From contig NC_079492.1 of assembly GCF_020520425.1 (NCBI RefSeq), positions 110,271,157 to 110,335,156 on the forward strand: 64,000 nt of DNA. Direction: 5' to 3'. Source of the stretch: Spinacia oleracea (Eukaryota; Streptophyta; Magnoliopsida; Caryophyllales; Amaranthaceae). Both the position numbers and the translations under genes were made by a program. The notes below the pieces were generated by a model. The model was not told where the DNA came from and did not search any database. It saw only the letters and a program-made list of their open reading frames with translations. Every line of letters begins with the position of its first letter. The first letter of the stretch is position 1. Below, piece by piece: positions 35,855-47,574 of the stretch.

Positions 35855-36142
35855 TACTGCCTCCGTCCCAAATTAGTTGTTACACTTTCCTTTTTCGTCC
35901 GTCCCAGATTAGTTGTTACACTTCTAAATAAGGAATGACCCTACAATTATTATATTGTCTCTCTCTTCCCACTAAATGTTTTTTGTCCTCACCCCCTCTC
36001 TCATTCAATTAAAAAAATACTCCACTAACTCCTATCACATCCACTTTTTCAATAAAATAACAATTGATAACCAAACAACCACTTATCACCTAAAACTTTG
36101 TGCAAAGGTAAGTGTAACGACTATTTTGGGACGGAGGGAGTA
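35855..36142. mobile_element. Stowaway-like MITE nested in the Tourist element
   Basis: 288 bp; left TACTGCCTCCGTCCCAAATT, right ATTTTGGGACGGAGGGAGTA. An internal second copy of CGTCCCAGATTAGTTGTTAC is near the left end. Non-coding. Confidence 0.85.
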
Positions 36143-36224
36143 ATATAATTTATTATTATTTTTATTAATTAGTATTATTTATTATTTATTATTTTATTAT
36201 TATTTATTATTGATTATTGATTAT

Positions 36225-36485
36225 TGATTATTGATTATTGATTATTTATTATTTATTATTTATTATTTATTATTTATTATTTATTATTTATTATTTATTA
36301 TTTATTATTTATTATTTATTATTTATTATTTATTATTTATTATTTATTATTTATTATTATTATTATTTATTATTTATTATTTATTATTTATTATTTATTA
36401 TTATTATTTATTATTTATTATTTATTATTTATTATTTATTATTTATTATTTATTATTTATTATTTATTATTTATTATTTATTATG
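36225..36485. repeat. TTTATTA heptamer microsatellite, block 1
   Basis: About 35 copies of the 7-bp unit TTTATTA with a few TTATTA interruptions. Open frames of repeated Ile/Tyr/Leu here are artefacts. Confidence 0.97.
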
Positions 36486-36823
36486 TACTCCCTCCGTTCC
36501 TAAATAAGTGTCACATTTGGGCTCCGGCGCGGTAATTAATAAAATTGTAAAGTGTGTAAGAGTTAATGATTGAGAATGTTTTTTTGTGGGGAAGGATAAA
36601 GTAGATAATTGTTTAATTGAATAAAATACAAATAAAAGTGGATGTGTGGATTGAAAAGTGAAAAAGTGTAGAATGTGTAAGTAAAAGTAATAATGATTTA
36701 TAGAAAAGTTGGAAAAGTGTATGGGAAAAGTGGGAAAAGTATATGTTCAAAAATAGAAATGTGACACTTATAAGGGAACGCCAAAAAAGGAAATGTGACA
36801 CTTATTTAGGAACGGAGGGAGTA
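36486..36823. mobile_element. Stowaway-like MITE nested in the microsatellite
   Basis: 338 bp; left TACTCCCTCCGTTCCTAAAT, right ATTTAGGAACGGAGGGAGTA. Splits the heptamer array. Near the right end it has GGAACGCCAAAAAAGGAAAT, also present near the right end of the 1.8-kb element at 33369-35163. Confidence 0.9.
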
Positions 36824-37465
36824 TTATTTATTATTTATTAGTTATTATTTATTATTTATTATTTATTATTTATTATTTATTATTTATTATTTATTATTTA
36901 TTATTTATTATTTATTATTTATTATTTATTATTTATTATTTATTATTTATTATTTATTATTTATTATTTATTATTTATTATTTATTATTTATTATTTATT
37001 ATTTATTATTTATTATTTATTATTTATTATTTATTATTTATTATTTATTATTTATTATTTATTATTTATTATTTATTATTTATTATTTATTATTTATTAT
37101 TTATTATTTATTATTTATTATTTATTATTTATTATTTATTATTTATTATTTATTATTTATTATTTATTATTTATTATTTATTATTTATTATTTATTATTT
37201 ATTATTTATTATTTATTATTTATTATTTATTATTTATTATTTATTATTTATTATTTATTATTTATTATTTATTATTTATTATTTATTATTTATTATTTAT
37301 TATTTATTATTTATTATTTATTATTTATTATGTATTATTATTATTATTTGTTATTTGTTATTTGTTATTTACTATTTACTATTTACTATTTACTATTTAT
37401 TATTTATTATTTGTTATTTGTTATTTATTATTTATTATTTATTATTTATTATTTATTATTTATTT
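36824..37465. repeat. TTTATTA heptamer microsatellite, block 2
   Basis: About 500 bp of almost perfect TTTATTA units (over 70 copies), then variants TTTGTTA and TTTACTA. Collapse or expansion in assembly is likely. Confidence 0.97.
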
Positions 37466-37620
37466 CGGTAATATATTCTGTTAAGTTAAGTTAAGTTCAG
37501 TTCAGTTCAGTTCAGTTCAGGAGCATTCAGTTCAGTTCAGTTCAGTTCAGTTCAGTTCAATTCAATTCAGTTCAGTTCAGATCAGTTCAGTGTAGTTCAG
37601 CTCTAAAGAACAGGGCCTTA

Positions 37621-37907
37621 ACCATGACCAACTGCATTATTTTTTTTATACCAAACATAAGTGACTTCCTTTTCTTTTCATTTCGAAAAAGGAAAAATGA
37701 TACGTGATACTCCGTAGGCCATTAATAATACGAGTAGTACCAATCAACACAAGTCATACAATTTAATCTTATACCAACCCAAGTTATACAATTTAATCTT
37801 ATACCAACACAAGTTAGTGGTGTAGGAGGCAAAATCACCTTGTAATTTGGAGGTTATAGAGTCGAGACTCGTCAGCTATAAAATACTTGAAAATGGCTCA
37901 AGCGAAG
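37621..37907. other. Intergenic with a SINE-like word
   Basis: CAATTTAATCTTATACCAAC is tandemly repeated at 37759-37806. 37812-37880 has a TAGTGG...GAGTCGAGACTCG arrangement recalling tRNA A and B boxes, so a decayed SINE is possible. Confidence 0.35.
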
Positions 37908-40408
37908 TGTAACGCCCCGACTTCTAAACACCATAAATTAGGTTAATTATCTTTAGTTAGCAGCGGAAAACCCTAGCTTAGTTGGAGTGTCACATGCCTA
38001 TTTCCCTCGTGGGAAATACAAGGCGACATAACCTTTTTAAATTACTAAATAAACTTTAATAATAAATACTTTTAACATCTGATTAAACATTAATATTAAA
38101 ATCTAACTCAAATCATGAAATCAAACTTAGACTTTAAATAATACATCCCTTTATTGCTAATGACATAGTTATCTTTACTAAACATCGATCGTGAATTTGG
38201 TGGTTGCATCCTCACTCTAAGGCATCCCATGATCTTCTTCGTACCTAAAACAAAAGTAATATCGTGAGCCGAGGCCCAGTAACATACTACCCTAACAGCG
38301 TAACCTCATTTCAATTCATTTTATTTACTTTGCAATCAGGGAGAATAGAACATAGTAAAACATTTTCATAAATGCAATAAAACATTATTTATAACTTGAA
38401 ACTTTGATAGTTCCCATTATCTTTCATAAAACCTTCTTTTTACTTGGTAACTGACAAGTTAGCCTTGCGGGACGTCTCCCACCTTGCGATAGTCCTCAAG
38501 GAGCACTCTCCCTTGTTGGACATACGCCCGTACCTAAGTAGTTTCTCTTTTAGCTTGCGGTAACCCTCAAGGAGCACTCTCCCTTGTTGGGTGTCCCACG
38601 GTACGGCGGTACGTGCACGACCTAGAAATAGTAACCCCACTAACTGCCAGAACCGGTTACACTTTTATTTATCATGTTTCGTATCTTATTCGTAACTCAT
38701 CATTCTTATAAAATCATTCATAAACACATTTGAATATCATCATGCATAAAACACACTTTGTAAACAAATTCATATCCCACAATCCATTAAAACATATCAC
38801 TATAAACATATTTCATAAATTCATAAAACACAGTTCATAAGGGGATTGTGGGTGTTAGCAATAGATGTTACCTCAACCGTAGTTTATACGTCCCGTTCGA
38901 TGGACCGTTCTTCCTGAGCTCCAATGACCGGTTTCTTTCAAAAGGTTTATTAAATTAGTATAAAAACAATTGATATTTCCAAAATAATTTTTTTTTTTTT
39001 TTTTTTAAGTTTATATTCTCCTTAATCCATGAAATATTATAAAATCTTAATTCTAATTAATTATTAAGTCATCATTTAACTTCGTATTGCAACAATTTTT
39101 AGAGTATAAAAGTAACAATTTATAAATGAATGAAAGAACTCACCTAACTAAAATAGGAATTGGGCCACTTTTAGTATAGGTCCAATAAGGAAAACCAAAG
39201 TCCCAATTAATTGGAAGTGGGTTCCTGGAACACAACCACACAAAACAGGAACGAATGGGGAGAGCAACAGAGCAAGCAGCCGGCGAACCAACGAAGAAGA
39301 GGGAAGGAATGAGCTGTGCGGTGATCTTACGCGGCGCAGAAGCACGCCGGCGAAAAGGGGATGCGGTGGTGGGTTCGGGATGGGGTGGCGCTGCTGCCCG
39401 CGCGGAGAGGAGAGAGAGACAGAAGAGGGTGAGAAGAAGAAAAGGCGAAGGGGTGGTGTTGGCTGACTGAACTTGAAGGTGTGCGGTGTTTGGGAGGGCT
39501 CTCGACAGTGGTGGTGGCTAGGCAGTGCCTGCGGCGGAGCGAAGAGGAGTGCAAGGCAGAGGTGGGGTGCGAAAACTGGGAAGCAGGGGAGTTTGAGTGG
39601 GGTATTTGGGTCGGGTTCTTACCGGCGATGAAGGTAGGTGGGGTGAGCAATGGTGGTAGGGAGGCGGTGGTGACTGATGGTGGCGTTGGTGGTTGTTGCT
39701 TGAAACAGAGAATGAGCTGGAGATTTTGAGATAAAAAGTTGAATTAATGCACTGAATTGTTGGGTAACAGGGAGCAGATTTCTGTTCTATTTATAGAGTC
39801 ATGGGGATGCCATTGACATCATCCATGAGCTCACCACGGTAGTAGAGTGAGGAAGAAGTTGTGGTACTTGGAGACCAAGAAAATTGACTTGGACTGTTTT
39901 AGGGAGAAAGAGTGGTCAAGAAAGTAAGAAAATTTTGTCTACTCCTTGTTTTGGTTGACACGTGAGAGAAGAGCAGAAGAACAATATGCATTTTTTTTTT
40001 GGCTTTGAGTGAAAATGAATATATTTTATAAGCTTAGAATTGGTAAATTCCAGAATTTTAGTTGCTATTTTAGGAATTGTTAAACAAAAATAGAAATCCT
40101 TAATTTTGAAATAATTCTTTAAAATATCGACAACATAAAATAAATTTAGTTTTCGAATATATTAAGAACGTTTCGAAATTATTATTAAAAATTCGAAATA
40201 AACAGGATTTAAAAATGTAGTTTATACTCGAATAAAAATTAAATTATAAAATCTGGAAAATAAATCGTGTAACGATATTAAAACTTAATCGCAATAAAAC
40301 TTCATTAATTAAAATAAAGTTCGAAATTAGGATTTTAAAACGATTTTAAACTAAATAAAAATAATTAATCGTAGTTAATCGAATTTTTTAAAAATTCGGG
40401 GTATTACA
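37908..40408 (-). repeat. LTR (3' LTR in element orientation)
   Basis: 2501 bp, over 99% identical by eye to 42679-45175. The minus strand has a CTATAAATAG box at 39787-39796, the likely promoter in the 5' copy. The GC-rich 39250-39720 part contains open frames that recur in the other LTR and are not genes. Confidence 0.9.
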
Positions 40409-40423
40409 TTCTTACCCCCTTAG
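40409..40423 (-). other. Polypurine tract of the TR-GAG element
   Basis: On the minus strand CTAAGGGGGTAAGAA directly precedes the LTR start TGTAATACC. Confidence 0.7.
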
Positions 40424-41226
40424 AAAAAGTTTCGTCCTCGAAACTTGAAGATTAAACGTATAAAATGATTGTTGAAAATCGAAAACATTCGATTAAAAGT
40501 ATGATATTTATTTTAAAACCAAGATCTCACAATTTCATTCCAATTCCGACAATGTCTAGCTTTCATTCCACCATCTTCTTTAATGACTCCGCTTCAACTC
40601 GTGACCTAGAATCGAAGAGTAAAGAATACAAAAGGGGCAAAATTATATGTTGATCTTAATCGTCATTAAGGTCAATTATATTCCGCCATCGTCTTTTGTA
40701 TCTCTACTTTACTTCATAAAATAGGATCGAGGAGCAAAGAACATAAAAAAAGGTAAACTTGTTAGCGTAGACTAGGCTCCCATTTTTCTTTGTGAGATCT
40801 CGTTTGAAAATATTTTCTACCAAAAGTAGTAATGTTTTTAATATAATTCTGAAGATAGATATAATGACAATAAATATTTACCTAACAATTATAATAGTCA
40901 AATAATTTGTAAAAGTTATTTGTTATAATAATCTCGTACTCTGAGCTCAGGAGGACTTCCATCGAAGACGACTTTCATACGTAACGATTAGTTATTACCA
41001 ACACAATCATTTCAGTATAAACATAATCCATAAAGCATATCTTAAACACATAATTCTTTAATTGAAAATTTCATACATAAGCATAACATTCATATAACTA
41101 ATGATGGTAATACATCTTAGTTAGATACTCGATTAGCGCATATTACTTTCAAAATTTCCATCATTTATTCTAAAATATTCTAGATGTTCGATCACACGAT
41201 TTCAAAAGGTCATTACGCTTCATTCT
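40424..41226. other. Non-coding interior of the TR-GAG element
   Basis: Between gag and the polypurine tract, where pol would lie in an autonomous relative. AT-rich, no reverse transcriptase or integrase motifs in any frame that I can see. Confidence 0.6.
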
Positions 41227-42438
41227 TCATTCCGTACTAGCGAAGTCGTCATTGTCATTTGCATCATCGTCTTTTCCTTGCATTAAAAACACTCTTCCAT
41301 TCGAAGTTGCTCCACGTGGGGGATTACGATTGAAACTTGTATTGCCACCATTTCCTTTGTTTTCATCGTTTCTCCTATCACCTTGCTCTCGATGTATTTG
41401 AGGACAATCTCTGATTTTGTGATCTTTGCTACCACATTTGAAACAATCTCGCGTACCAATTCGACATTCTTTCTCAGTATGGTTCCATCTTCCACACTTG
41501 GCGCATCCACGATTCTTGTTGAAGTTTTGGTTTCCGTTATTCCCTCCTTGATAGCTGACATTGACATTTTGTTTCTTATTGTTCGGTTGATTTTCTTCGA
41601 AGCTCCCTTTTCGTTTTCCATATGTTTCTTCTCGAAGCTTGATAATTCTTTCGACGTTAATTGCTCGATCGTACAACTCTTGGAAAGTGGAAATTCTAGA
41701 ACTCGAAAGACGATCACGGATCTCAATGTTTAATCCTCCTTCAAATCGATTCATCCTTTGCCTATCAGTAGTCACCATGTCAGGGGCAAATCGAGCAAGC
41801 TCATTGAATTTCACTGCATATTCCAGAACATTCTTCTTTCCTTGACTCAATTTGATAAATTCCGATTCCATTTGCAGTTGCAGAGAATAGGGATAAAATT
41901 GTTCCCGCATAGCTTCCGTCAGTTTTTCCCAACCAAAACCAGGCTCGTTTTGGATTCCTTTAACACTTTTCCACCACAGGTTGGCTTGTCCTTTCAAGTA
42001 AAAGACGGCGTAGTTGACCTTCCATTTCTCGGGGCATTGAGTTGCGTCAAATAACTTCTCCATATCGCTAATCCATTCTTCAAATTCAGTAGGGTCTGGC
42101 TTGCCATCATAAGTAGGGGGTTTATGAGAAGCGAACTTCTTGAACATGTTGGAGCATTCTTCTTGCTCTGACCTTGGCTTTTGACGATTTCCTTGCAGAA
42201 GGTCCGACATTATCAATCTCATTAAATCCATTCGATTATCGCTTGTTTCTCCTGGAGTGTCCCCGAAAATGAGATCCTTGCGCAATTCTTCAATTCTTTC
42301 TTGCATTCCTTCCAGCGCTAATGCATATTTGTGATTACCATTTCCATCGTTAACATCGTTATCGTTTCTAGTGCCGTCAATAGGAATATTTCCGCTTGAA
42401 GTCATCGCCGATCTGATCGCAAGGATACAACACTTCAA
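41227..42438 (-). CDS. gag: gag of the TR-GAG element
   Basis: A 403-residue open frame. Gag core (KFASHKPPTYDGKPDPTEFE about residues 106-125, WWKSVKG, LREQ-like segment, FEGGL) is followed by two CCHC zinc knuckles, CAKCGRWNHTEKEC and CFKCGSKDHKIRDC, as in plant chromovirus Gag. It would build particles. Reverse transcription and integration must come from a partner element elsewhere. Confidence 0.9.
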   Translation of the reverse strand: MKCCILAIRSAMTSSGNIPIDGTRNDNDVNDGNGNHKYALALEGMQERIEELRKDLIFGDTPGETSDNRMDLMRLIMSDLLQGNRQKPRSEQEECSNMFKKFASHKPPTYDGKPDPTEFEEWISDMEKLFDATQCPEKWKVNYAVFYLKGQANLWWKSVKGIQNEPGFGWEKLTEAMREQFYPYSLQLQMESEFIKLSQGKKNVLEYAVKFNELARFAPDMVTTDRQRMNRFEGGLNIEIRDRLSSSRISTFQELYDRAINVERIIKLREETYGKRKGSFEENQPNNKKQNVNVSYQGGNNGNQNFNKNRGCAKCGRWNHTEKECRIGTRDCFKCGSKDHKIRDCPQIHREQGDRRNDENKGNGGNTSFNRNPPRGATSNGRVFLMQGKDDDANDNDDFASTE

Positions 42439-42659
42439 ATAATCTTTTCTTCTTGAAATTAGGCTAAGAAATTATGCAAATCATAATAAAGAAAACATTC
42501 CCGTTGCGTTCCCCGTCCTATCACTCACACTCTTTTCATTTTAACTTAGCATGATTTTAACTTATTCTTTTTACTCATTCCTTAAAATTCTTGCTTAAAA
42601 CCTAATAAATTTTATTTCGTGCAAAACCCGTAAAGTTTAGCACTTATGGTCGCAGAACC

Positions 42660-42678
42660 TTGGCTCTGAATACCAAAC
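42660..42678 (-). other. Primer-binding site of the TR-GAG element
   Basis: Minus strand TTTGGTATTCAGAGCC beside the 5' LTR resembles the initiator-Met tRNA site TGGTATCAGAGC with one extra base. Confidence 0.65.
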
Positions 42679-45175
42679 TGTAACGCCCCGACTTCTAAAC
42701 ACCATAAATTAGGTTAATTATCTTTAGTTAGCAGCGGAAAACCCTAGCTTAGTTGGAGTGTCACATGCCTATTTCCCTCGTGGGAAATACAAGGCGACAT
42801 AACCTTTTTAAATTACTAAATAAACTTTAATAATAAATACTTTTAACATCTGATTAAACATTAATATTAAAATCTAACTCAAATCATGAAATCAAACTTA
42901 GACTTTAAATAATACATCCCTTTATTGCTAATGACATAGTTATCTTTACTAAACATCGATCGTGAATTTGGTGGTTGCATCCTCACTCTAAGGCATCCCA
43001 TGATCTTCTTCGTACCTAAAACAAAAGTAATATCGTGAGCCGAGGCCCAGTAACATACTACCCTAACAGCGTAACCTCATTTCAATTCATTTTATTTACT
43101 TTGCAATCAGGGAGAATAGAACATAGTAAAACATTTTCATAAATGCAATAAAACATTATTTATAACTTGAAACTTTGATAGTTCCCATTATCTTTCATAA
43201 AACCTTCTTTTTACTTGGTAACTGACAAGTTAGCCTTGCGGGACGTCTCCCACCTTGCGATAGTCCTCAAGGAGCACTCTCCCTTGTTGGACATACGCCC
43301 GTTCCTAAGTAGTTTCTCTTTTAGCTTGCGGTAACCCTCAAGGAGCACTCTCCCTTGTTGGGTGTCCCACGGTACGGCGGTACGTGCACGACCTAGAAAT
43401 AGTAACCCCACTAACTGCCAGAACCGGTTACACTTTTATTTATCATGTTTCGTATCTTATTCGTAACTCATCATTCTTATAAAATCATTCATAAACACAT
43501 TTGAATATCATCATGCATAAAACACACTTTGTAAACAAATTCATATCCCACAATCCATTAAAACATATCACTATAAACATATTTCATAAATTCATAAAAC
43601 ACAGTTCATAAGGGGATTGTGGGTGTTAGCAATAGATGTTACCTCAACCGTAGTTTATACGTCCCGTTCGATGGACCGTTCTTCCTGAGCTCCAATGACC
43701 TGTTTCTTTCAAAAGGTTTATTAAATTAGTATTAAAACAATTGATATTTCCAAAATAATTTTTTTTTTTTTTTAAAGTTTATATTCTCCTTAATCCATGA
43801 AATATTATAAAATCTTAATTCTAATTAATTATTAAGTCATCATTTAACTTCGTATTGCAACAATTTTTAGAGTATAAAAGTAACAATTTATAAATGAATG
43901 AAAGAACTCACCTAACTAAAATAGGAATTGGGCCACTTTTAGTATAGGTCCAATAAGGAAAACCAAAGTCCCAATTAATTGGAAGTGGGTTCCTGGAACA
44001 CAACCACACAAAACAGGAACGAATGGGGAGAGCAACAGAGCAAGCAGCCGGTGAACCAACGAAGAAGAGGGAAGGAATGAGCTGTGCGGTGATCTTACGC
44101 GGCGCAGAAGCACGCCGGCGAAAAGGGGATGCGGTGGTGGGTTCGGGATGGGGTGGCGCTGCTGCCCGCGCGGAGAGGAGAGAGAGACAGAAGAGGGTGA
44201 GAAGAAGAAAAGGCGAAGGGGTGGTGTTGGCTGACTGAACTTGAAGGTGTGCGGTGTTTGGGAGGGCTCTCGACAGTGGTGGTGGCTAGGCAGTGCCTGC
44301 GGCGGAGCGAAGAGGAGTGCAAGGCAGAGGTGGGGTGCGAAAAATGGGAAGCAGGGGAGTTTGAGTGGGGTATTTGGGTCGGGTTCTTACCGGCGATGAA
44401 GGTAGGTGGGGTGAGCAATGGTGGTAGGGAGGCGGTGGTGACTGATGGTGGCGTTGGTGGTTGTTGCTTGAAACAGAGAATGAGCCGGAGATTTTGAGAT
44501 AAAAAGTTGAATTAATGCACTGAATTGTTGGGTAACAGGGAGCAGATTTCTGTTCTATTTATAGAGTCATGGGGATGCCATTGACATCATCCATGAGCTC
44601 ACTACGGTAGTAGAGTGAGGAAGAAGTTGTGGTACTTGGAGACCAAGAAAATTGACTTGGACTGTTTTAGGGAGAAAGAGTGGTCAAGAAAGTAAGAAAA
44701 TTTTGTCTACTCCTTGTTTTGGTTGACACGTGAGAGAAGAGCAGAAGAACAATATGCATTTTTTTTTTGGCTTTGAGTGAGAATGAATATATTTTATAAG
44801 CTTAGAATTGGTAAATTCCAGAATTTTAGTTGCTATTTTAGGAATTGTTAAACAAAAATAGAAATCCTTAATTTTGAAATAATTCTTTAAAATATCGACA
44901 ACATAAAATAAATTTAGTTTTCGAATATATTAAGAACGTTTCGAAATTATTATTAAAAATTCGAAATAAACAGGATTTAAAAATGTAGTTTATGCTCGAA
45001 TAAAAATTAAATTATAAAATCTGGAAAATAAATCGTATAACGATATTAAAACTTAATCGCAATAAAACTTCATTAATTAAAATAAAGTTCGAAATTAGGA
45101 TTTTAAAACGATTTTAAACTAAATAAAAATAATTAATCGTAGTTAATCGAATTTTTTAAAAATTCGGGGTATTAA
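42679..45175 (-). repeat. LTR (5' LTR in element orientation)
   Basis: About 2497 bp, nearly identical to 37908-40408. The poly-T run (18 versus 24) and about a dozen single sites differ. TATA box CTATAAATAG on the minus strand at 44555-44564. Confidence 0.9.
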
Positions 45176-45641
45176 AGACTTACATAACTGAACTGATTAA
45201 TCTATGATACGTACTGCTTCAATAGGATACCTTCTTCTTGCATAATTTTTTTTTTAAAATTAATCTTATGCAAATAACAAGAATGCAATGCGACTTTGAC
45301 ATATTAAAAGAGGATGTATCACGATTCATGATCAATTGATCATCCATGATTCCAATGCAAAGGTGTGAACTGAAAAACAAAATCTACCCCGAAAGTAGAA
45401 CCAAAAGAGTGAATGGAGGGTACTTTTGGAAATATGCTGAAAGTTTGCTGATACAAATCGCTCCATTTCGGAAACTTAATAACCTTAGAGGCACCATTTT
45501 GTGAAATCTGTCTACACTGTTGGTAATTGTTAACCTGCGTTTTTGCATGAATTAGATGCAATTTAAATGAATGAATTGTTTTTGGGTTTTTTCTCAATAA
45601 ATAAATTTAATTGGTTTGAATGCTGTATTGAAGTAAATGTG
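45176..45641. other. Intergenic
   Basis: AT-rich, no gene recognised. Confidence 0.4.
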
Positions 45642-45972
45642 TACTCACTCCGTCCCTTAATACTTGCACCGCTTTTCTTTTTCGGGCCATCTCTTAATAC
45701 TTGCACCACTTCTATAAATGGAAATCTTTACCAATATTATATTATTTCTCACACTTACCTACTATCCCACCTACATACCTACTCCCTACAAAAATTCATT
45801 TAAAAATCCACATCCCTCTCTTACCACTCCCCACCCCTTACACATTTTCCACTAATTATATTAAAAAAATACTCCACTATCAACTACCACCCATTAAATT
45901 AATAAGTCAATTCAAATGTCTTAAACTCCGCACCGGTCAAACCGGTGCGATTATTAAGGGACGGAGGGAGTA
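45642..45972. mobile_element. Stowaway-like MITE (family A, copy 2)
   Basis: 331 bp; left TACTCACTCCGTCCCTTAAT, right TTAAGGGACGGAGGGAGTA. The interior (TAAGTCAATTCAAATG, CCGGTCAAACCGG) matches the intronic copy at 7387-7718. Confidence 0.9.
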
Positions 45973-47574
45973 TTTGTTTATGCTATTCCAGATGTGATCT
46001 GGGTTTATTGACGTTGATCAAAATTTAAATGAATTTAATTTGTTGTTTGGTTGGATGATTGAGTGACATAAGAGAGGAATTTAAGCGCTAGGGTTTACTT
46101 TAATGGGTGAATGAAAATTTTAATTAAAAATTGTGGATTTCCATAATTTGTACTTCACTACTTTCAACAATCCGTCTTTTTTCTTGAATGTTTGAGTATT
46201 AAATCTATGGATTTATAATCAACGGTACATAGAAAATCATAACTTATTCCACCTATTTGGTAAAATAAATTTAGAATTTAATCCTACCGATATACTCTCC
46301 TACTACTTATTCCCATCTTTTTGTTTTTTACCCCTTCCCCTCCTCCTTCTACTTAAAGATGTAAGGAAAAAAAAACTAAAATTCAATAAAATATAAAAGA
46401 CAGACATTATATTTTGATATATGACACCATCTCCACCACCACAATCGCTCGCTTTGCTTCAACTCTAACCCTCACATTCTTCTGTCACTAGACGAGATTT
46501 GATTTTTTGTGGTTGTTTTTTTACAATTAAAGCTACAAATCTAGACTTCAATGTCCAAAATTTCGACGATTAACAATATATCTAGGTATTTTATTCAAAG
46601 ATATGTTTAGTTAAATTACTTTTTAGTATTCTAATTTCGTCATTTTGGGTTCTTTCGGGGGTGTTGATGGTGGCGTTAGGTAGCCTTGGCGATTTGATGT
46701 CGAATCGACAGGGTAGTAACTTTGTAGTATAATTTTTATGATATTGATATTTTTGGTAGCTTGGGCGGCTGTGGTGGAGTAACATTAGTTAGGCTGTCAT
46801 GGTGTTTGTTTGATCGAGTTTGCACTATCGATTTTATTTTCAGTTAATATAATTCCATATACCCACCTCGCCCTTGATTATGAAAACTCGATACCATAAA
46901 TTTTAAATTTTATAAAAATAGTTAACCAAACATCAAGTATGGGGTTGGATGATTTCAAACACATACCTGATTCCAAAATATGCTGAACCAAATATATCCT
47001 TAATGATTTAATTTTCATTTGTCTACTTGGGCCAGGCCCAAATTTGTAGCACGGTTTCGAATATACGCTTTGCAAGTGTGAAATACAGATCGAGTAACTG
47101 AGATCTTATTCAACCTATCTTCTTCAACCTAATTTCAGTTTTCTGGCGGAAAAACTTTGATACAATCAGCAAGTTTGCTTGGGAAACGTGAATATAAGAT
47201 TGAAATCTCGTTTCCATTCGTTTCCGGGATGAATTCAGTTTCAAACACGTCTCCATTTTTCTGAAACGGTAAGTCGTGATTTTTTTGGCGTTTCCGTGCT
47301 TCGTAGGTTGCATTTGACTTATACTTAATTATGAAAAAAAAAAAAAAAAAATGAAAATGCTTTGCGATTCCCGATATATCTGAGTCTCAATCCATGAAAC
47401 TTCCTCCCTCTTCTTTGTCCCTTTCTCTCCCCTATAATACTTTATTCATATTCAATATATTCAATAGTTCGTTTTTTTCCAGATTTGATTGTTGATGATA
47501 ATATTTTTTTTTGGCAGTATTTGACCCAAAATCATTCTTAAAAAAACAAACCCAAAGATTGCTAGAAGAAGAAG
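45973..47574 (+). promoter_or_regulatory. Upstream region of the LBD gene
   Basis: No gene. A possible 5'-UTR intron may run from a GTAAG donor at 47269 (AAACG|GTAAGTCG) to an acceptor ending TTGGCAG at 47517. AS2-family genes often have a leader intron. A CT-rich stretch (47402-47430) and CTATAATA at 47431 lie inside it. Inference only. Confidence 0.3.

Larger units (their letters stand above)
35486..37617. mobile_element. Tourist-like (PIF/Harbinger) element 2 with nested MITEs
   Basis: 2.13 kb flanked by TTA (35483-35485, 37618-37620). The ends GGCCCTGTTCTTT and AAAGAACAGGGCC are perfect inverted repeats. Inside each end lie TTCAG repeats, then long TTTATTA/TAATAA microsatellite. Two Stowaway elements (35855-36142 and 36486-36823) are inserted within. 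Without the insertions and repeat expansion it would be a small MITE like 32575-33098. Confidence 0.85.
37908..45175 (-). mobile_element. TR-GAG type LTR element (Ty3/Gypsy, gag only)
   Basis: Two 2.5-kb direct repeats (37908-40408 and 42679-about 45175) flank only 2.27 kb of interior holding a gag gene on the minus strand and no pol. Read on the minus strand, the LTR starts TGTAATACCCCGAA. The PBS TGGTATTCAGAGCC lies next to the right LTR and is initiator-Met-like with one extra base. A purine tract CTAAGGGGGTAAGAA precedes the left LTR. Gag with two CCHC knuckles, the iMet-type PBS and long LTRs fit a chromovirus (Tekay/Del-like) derivative. The LTRs differ at about a dozen sites, so insertion is recent, probably under half a million years. 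Target duplications are not clear. It looks whole for its type. Confidence 0.88.

Noticed and set aside
36231-36507. Open frames of repeated Ile/Tyr/Leu
   Set aside because: Direct translation of the TTTATTA microsatellite.
37908-45175. 2.5-kb direct repeat taken as a segmental gene duplication (with repeated small ORFs such as 39255-39470 and 44023-44238)
   Set aside because: The pair has LTR termini, an adjacent primer-binding site and polypurine tract, and a gag between, so it is an LTR pair. The small frames are LTR sequence.
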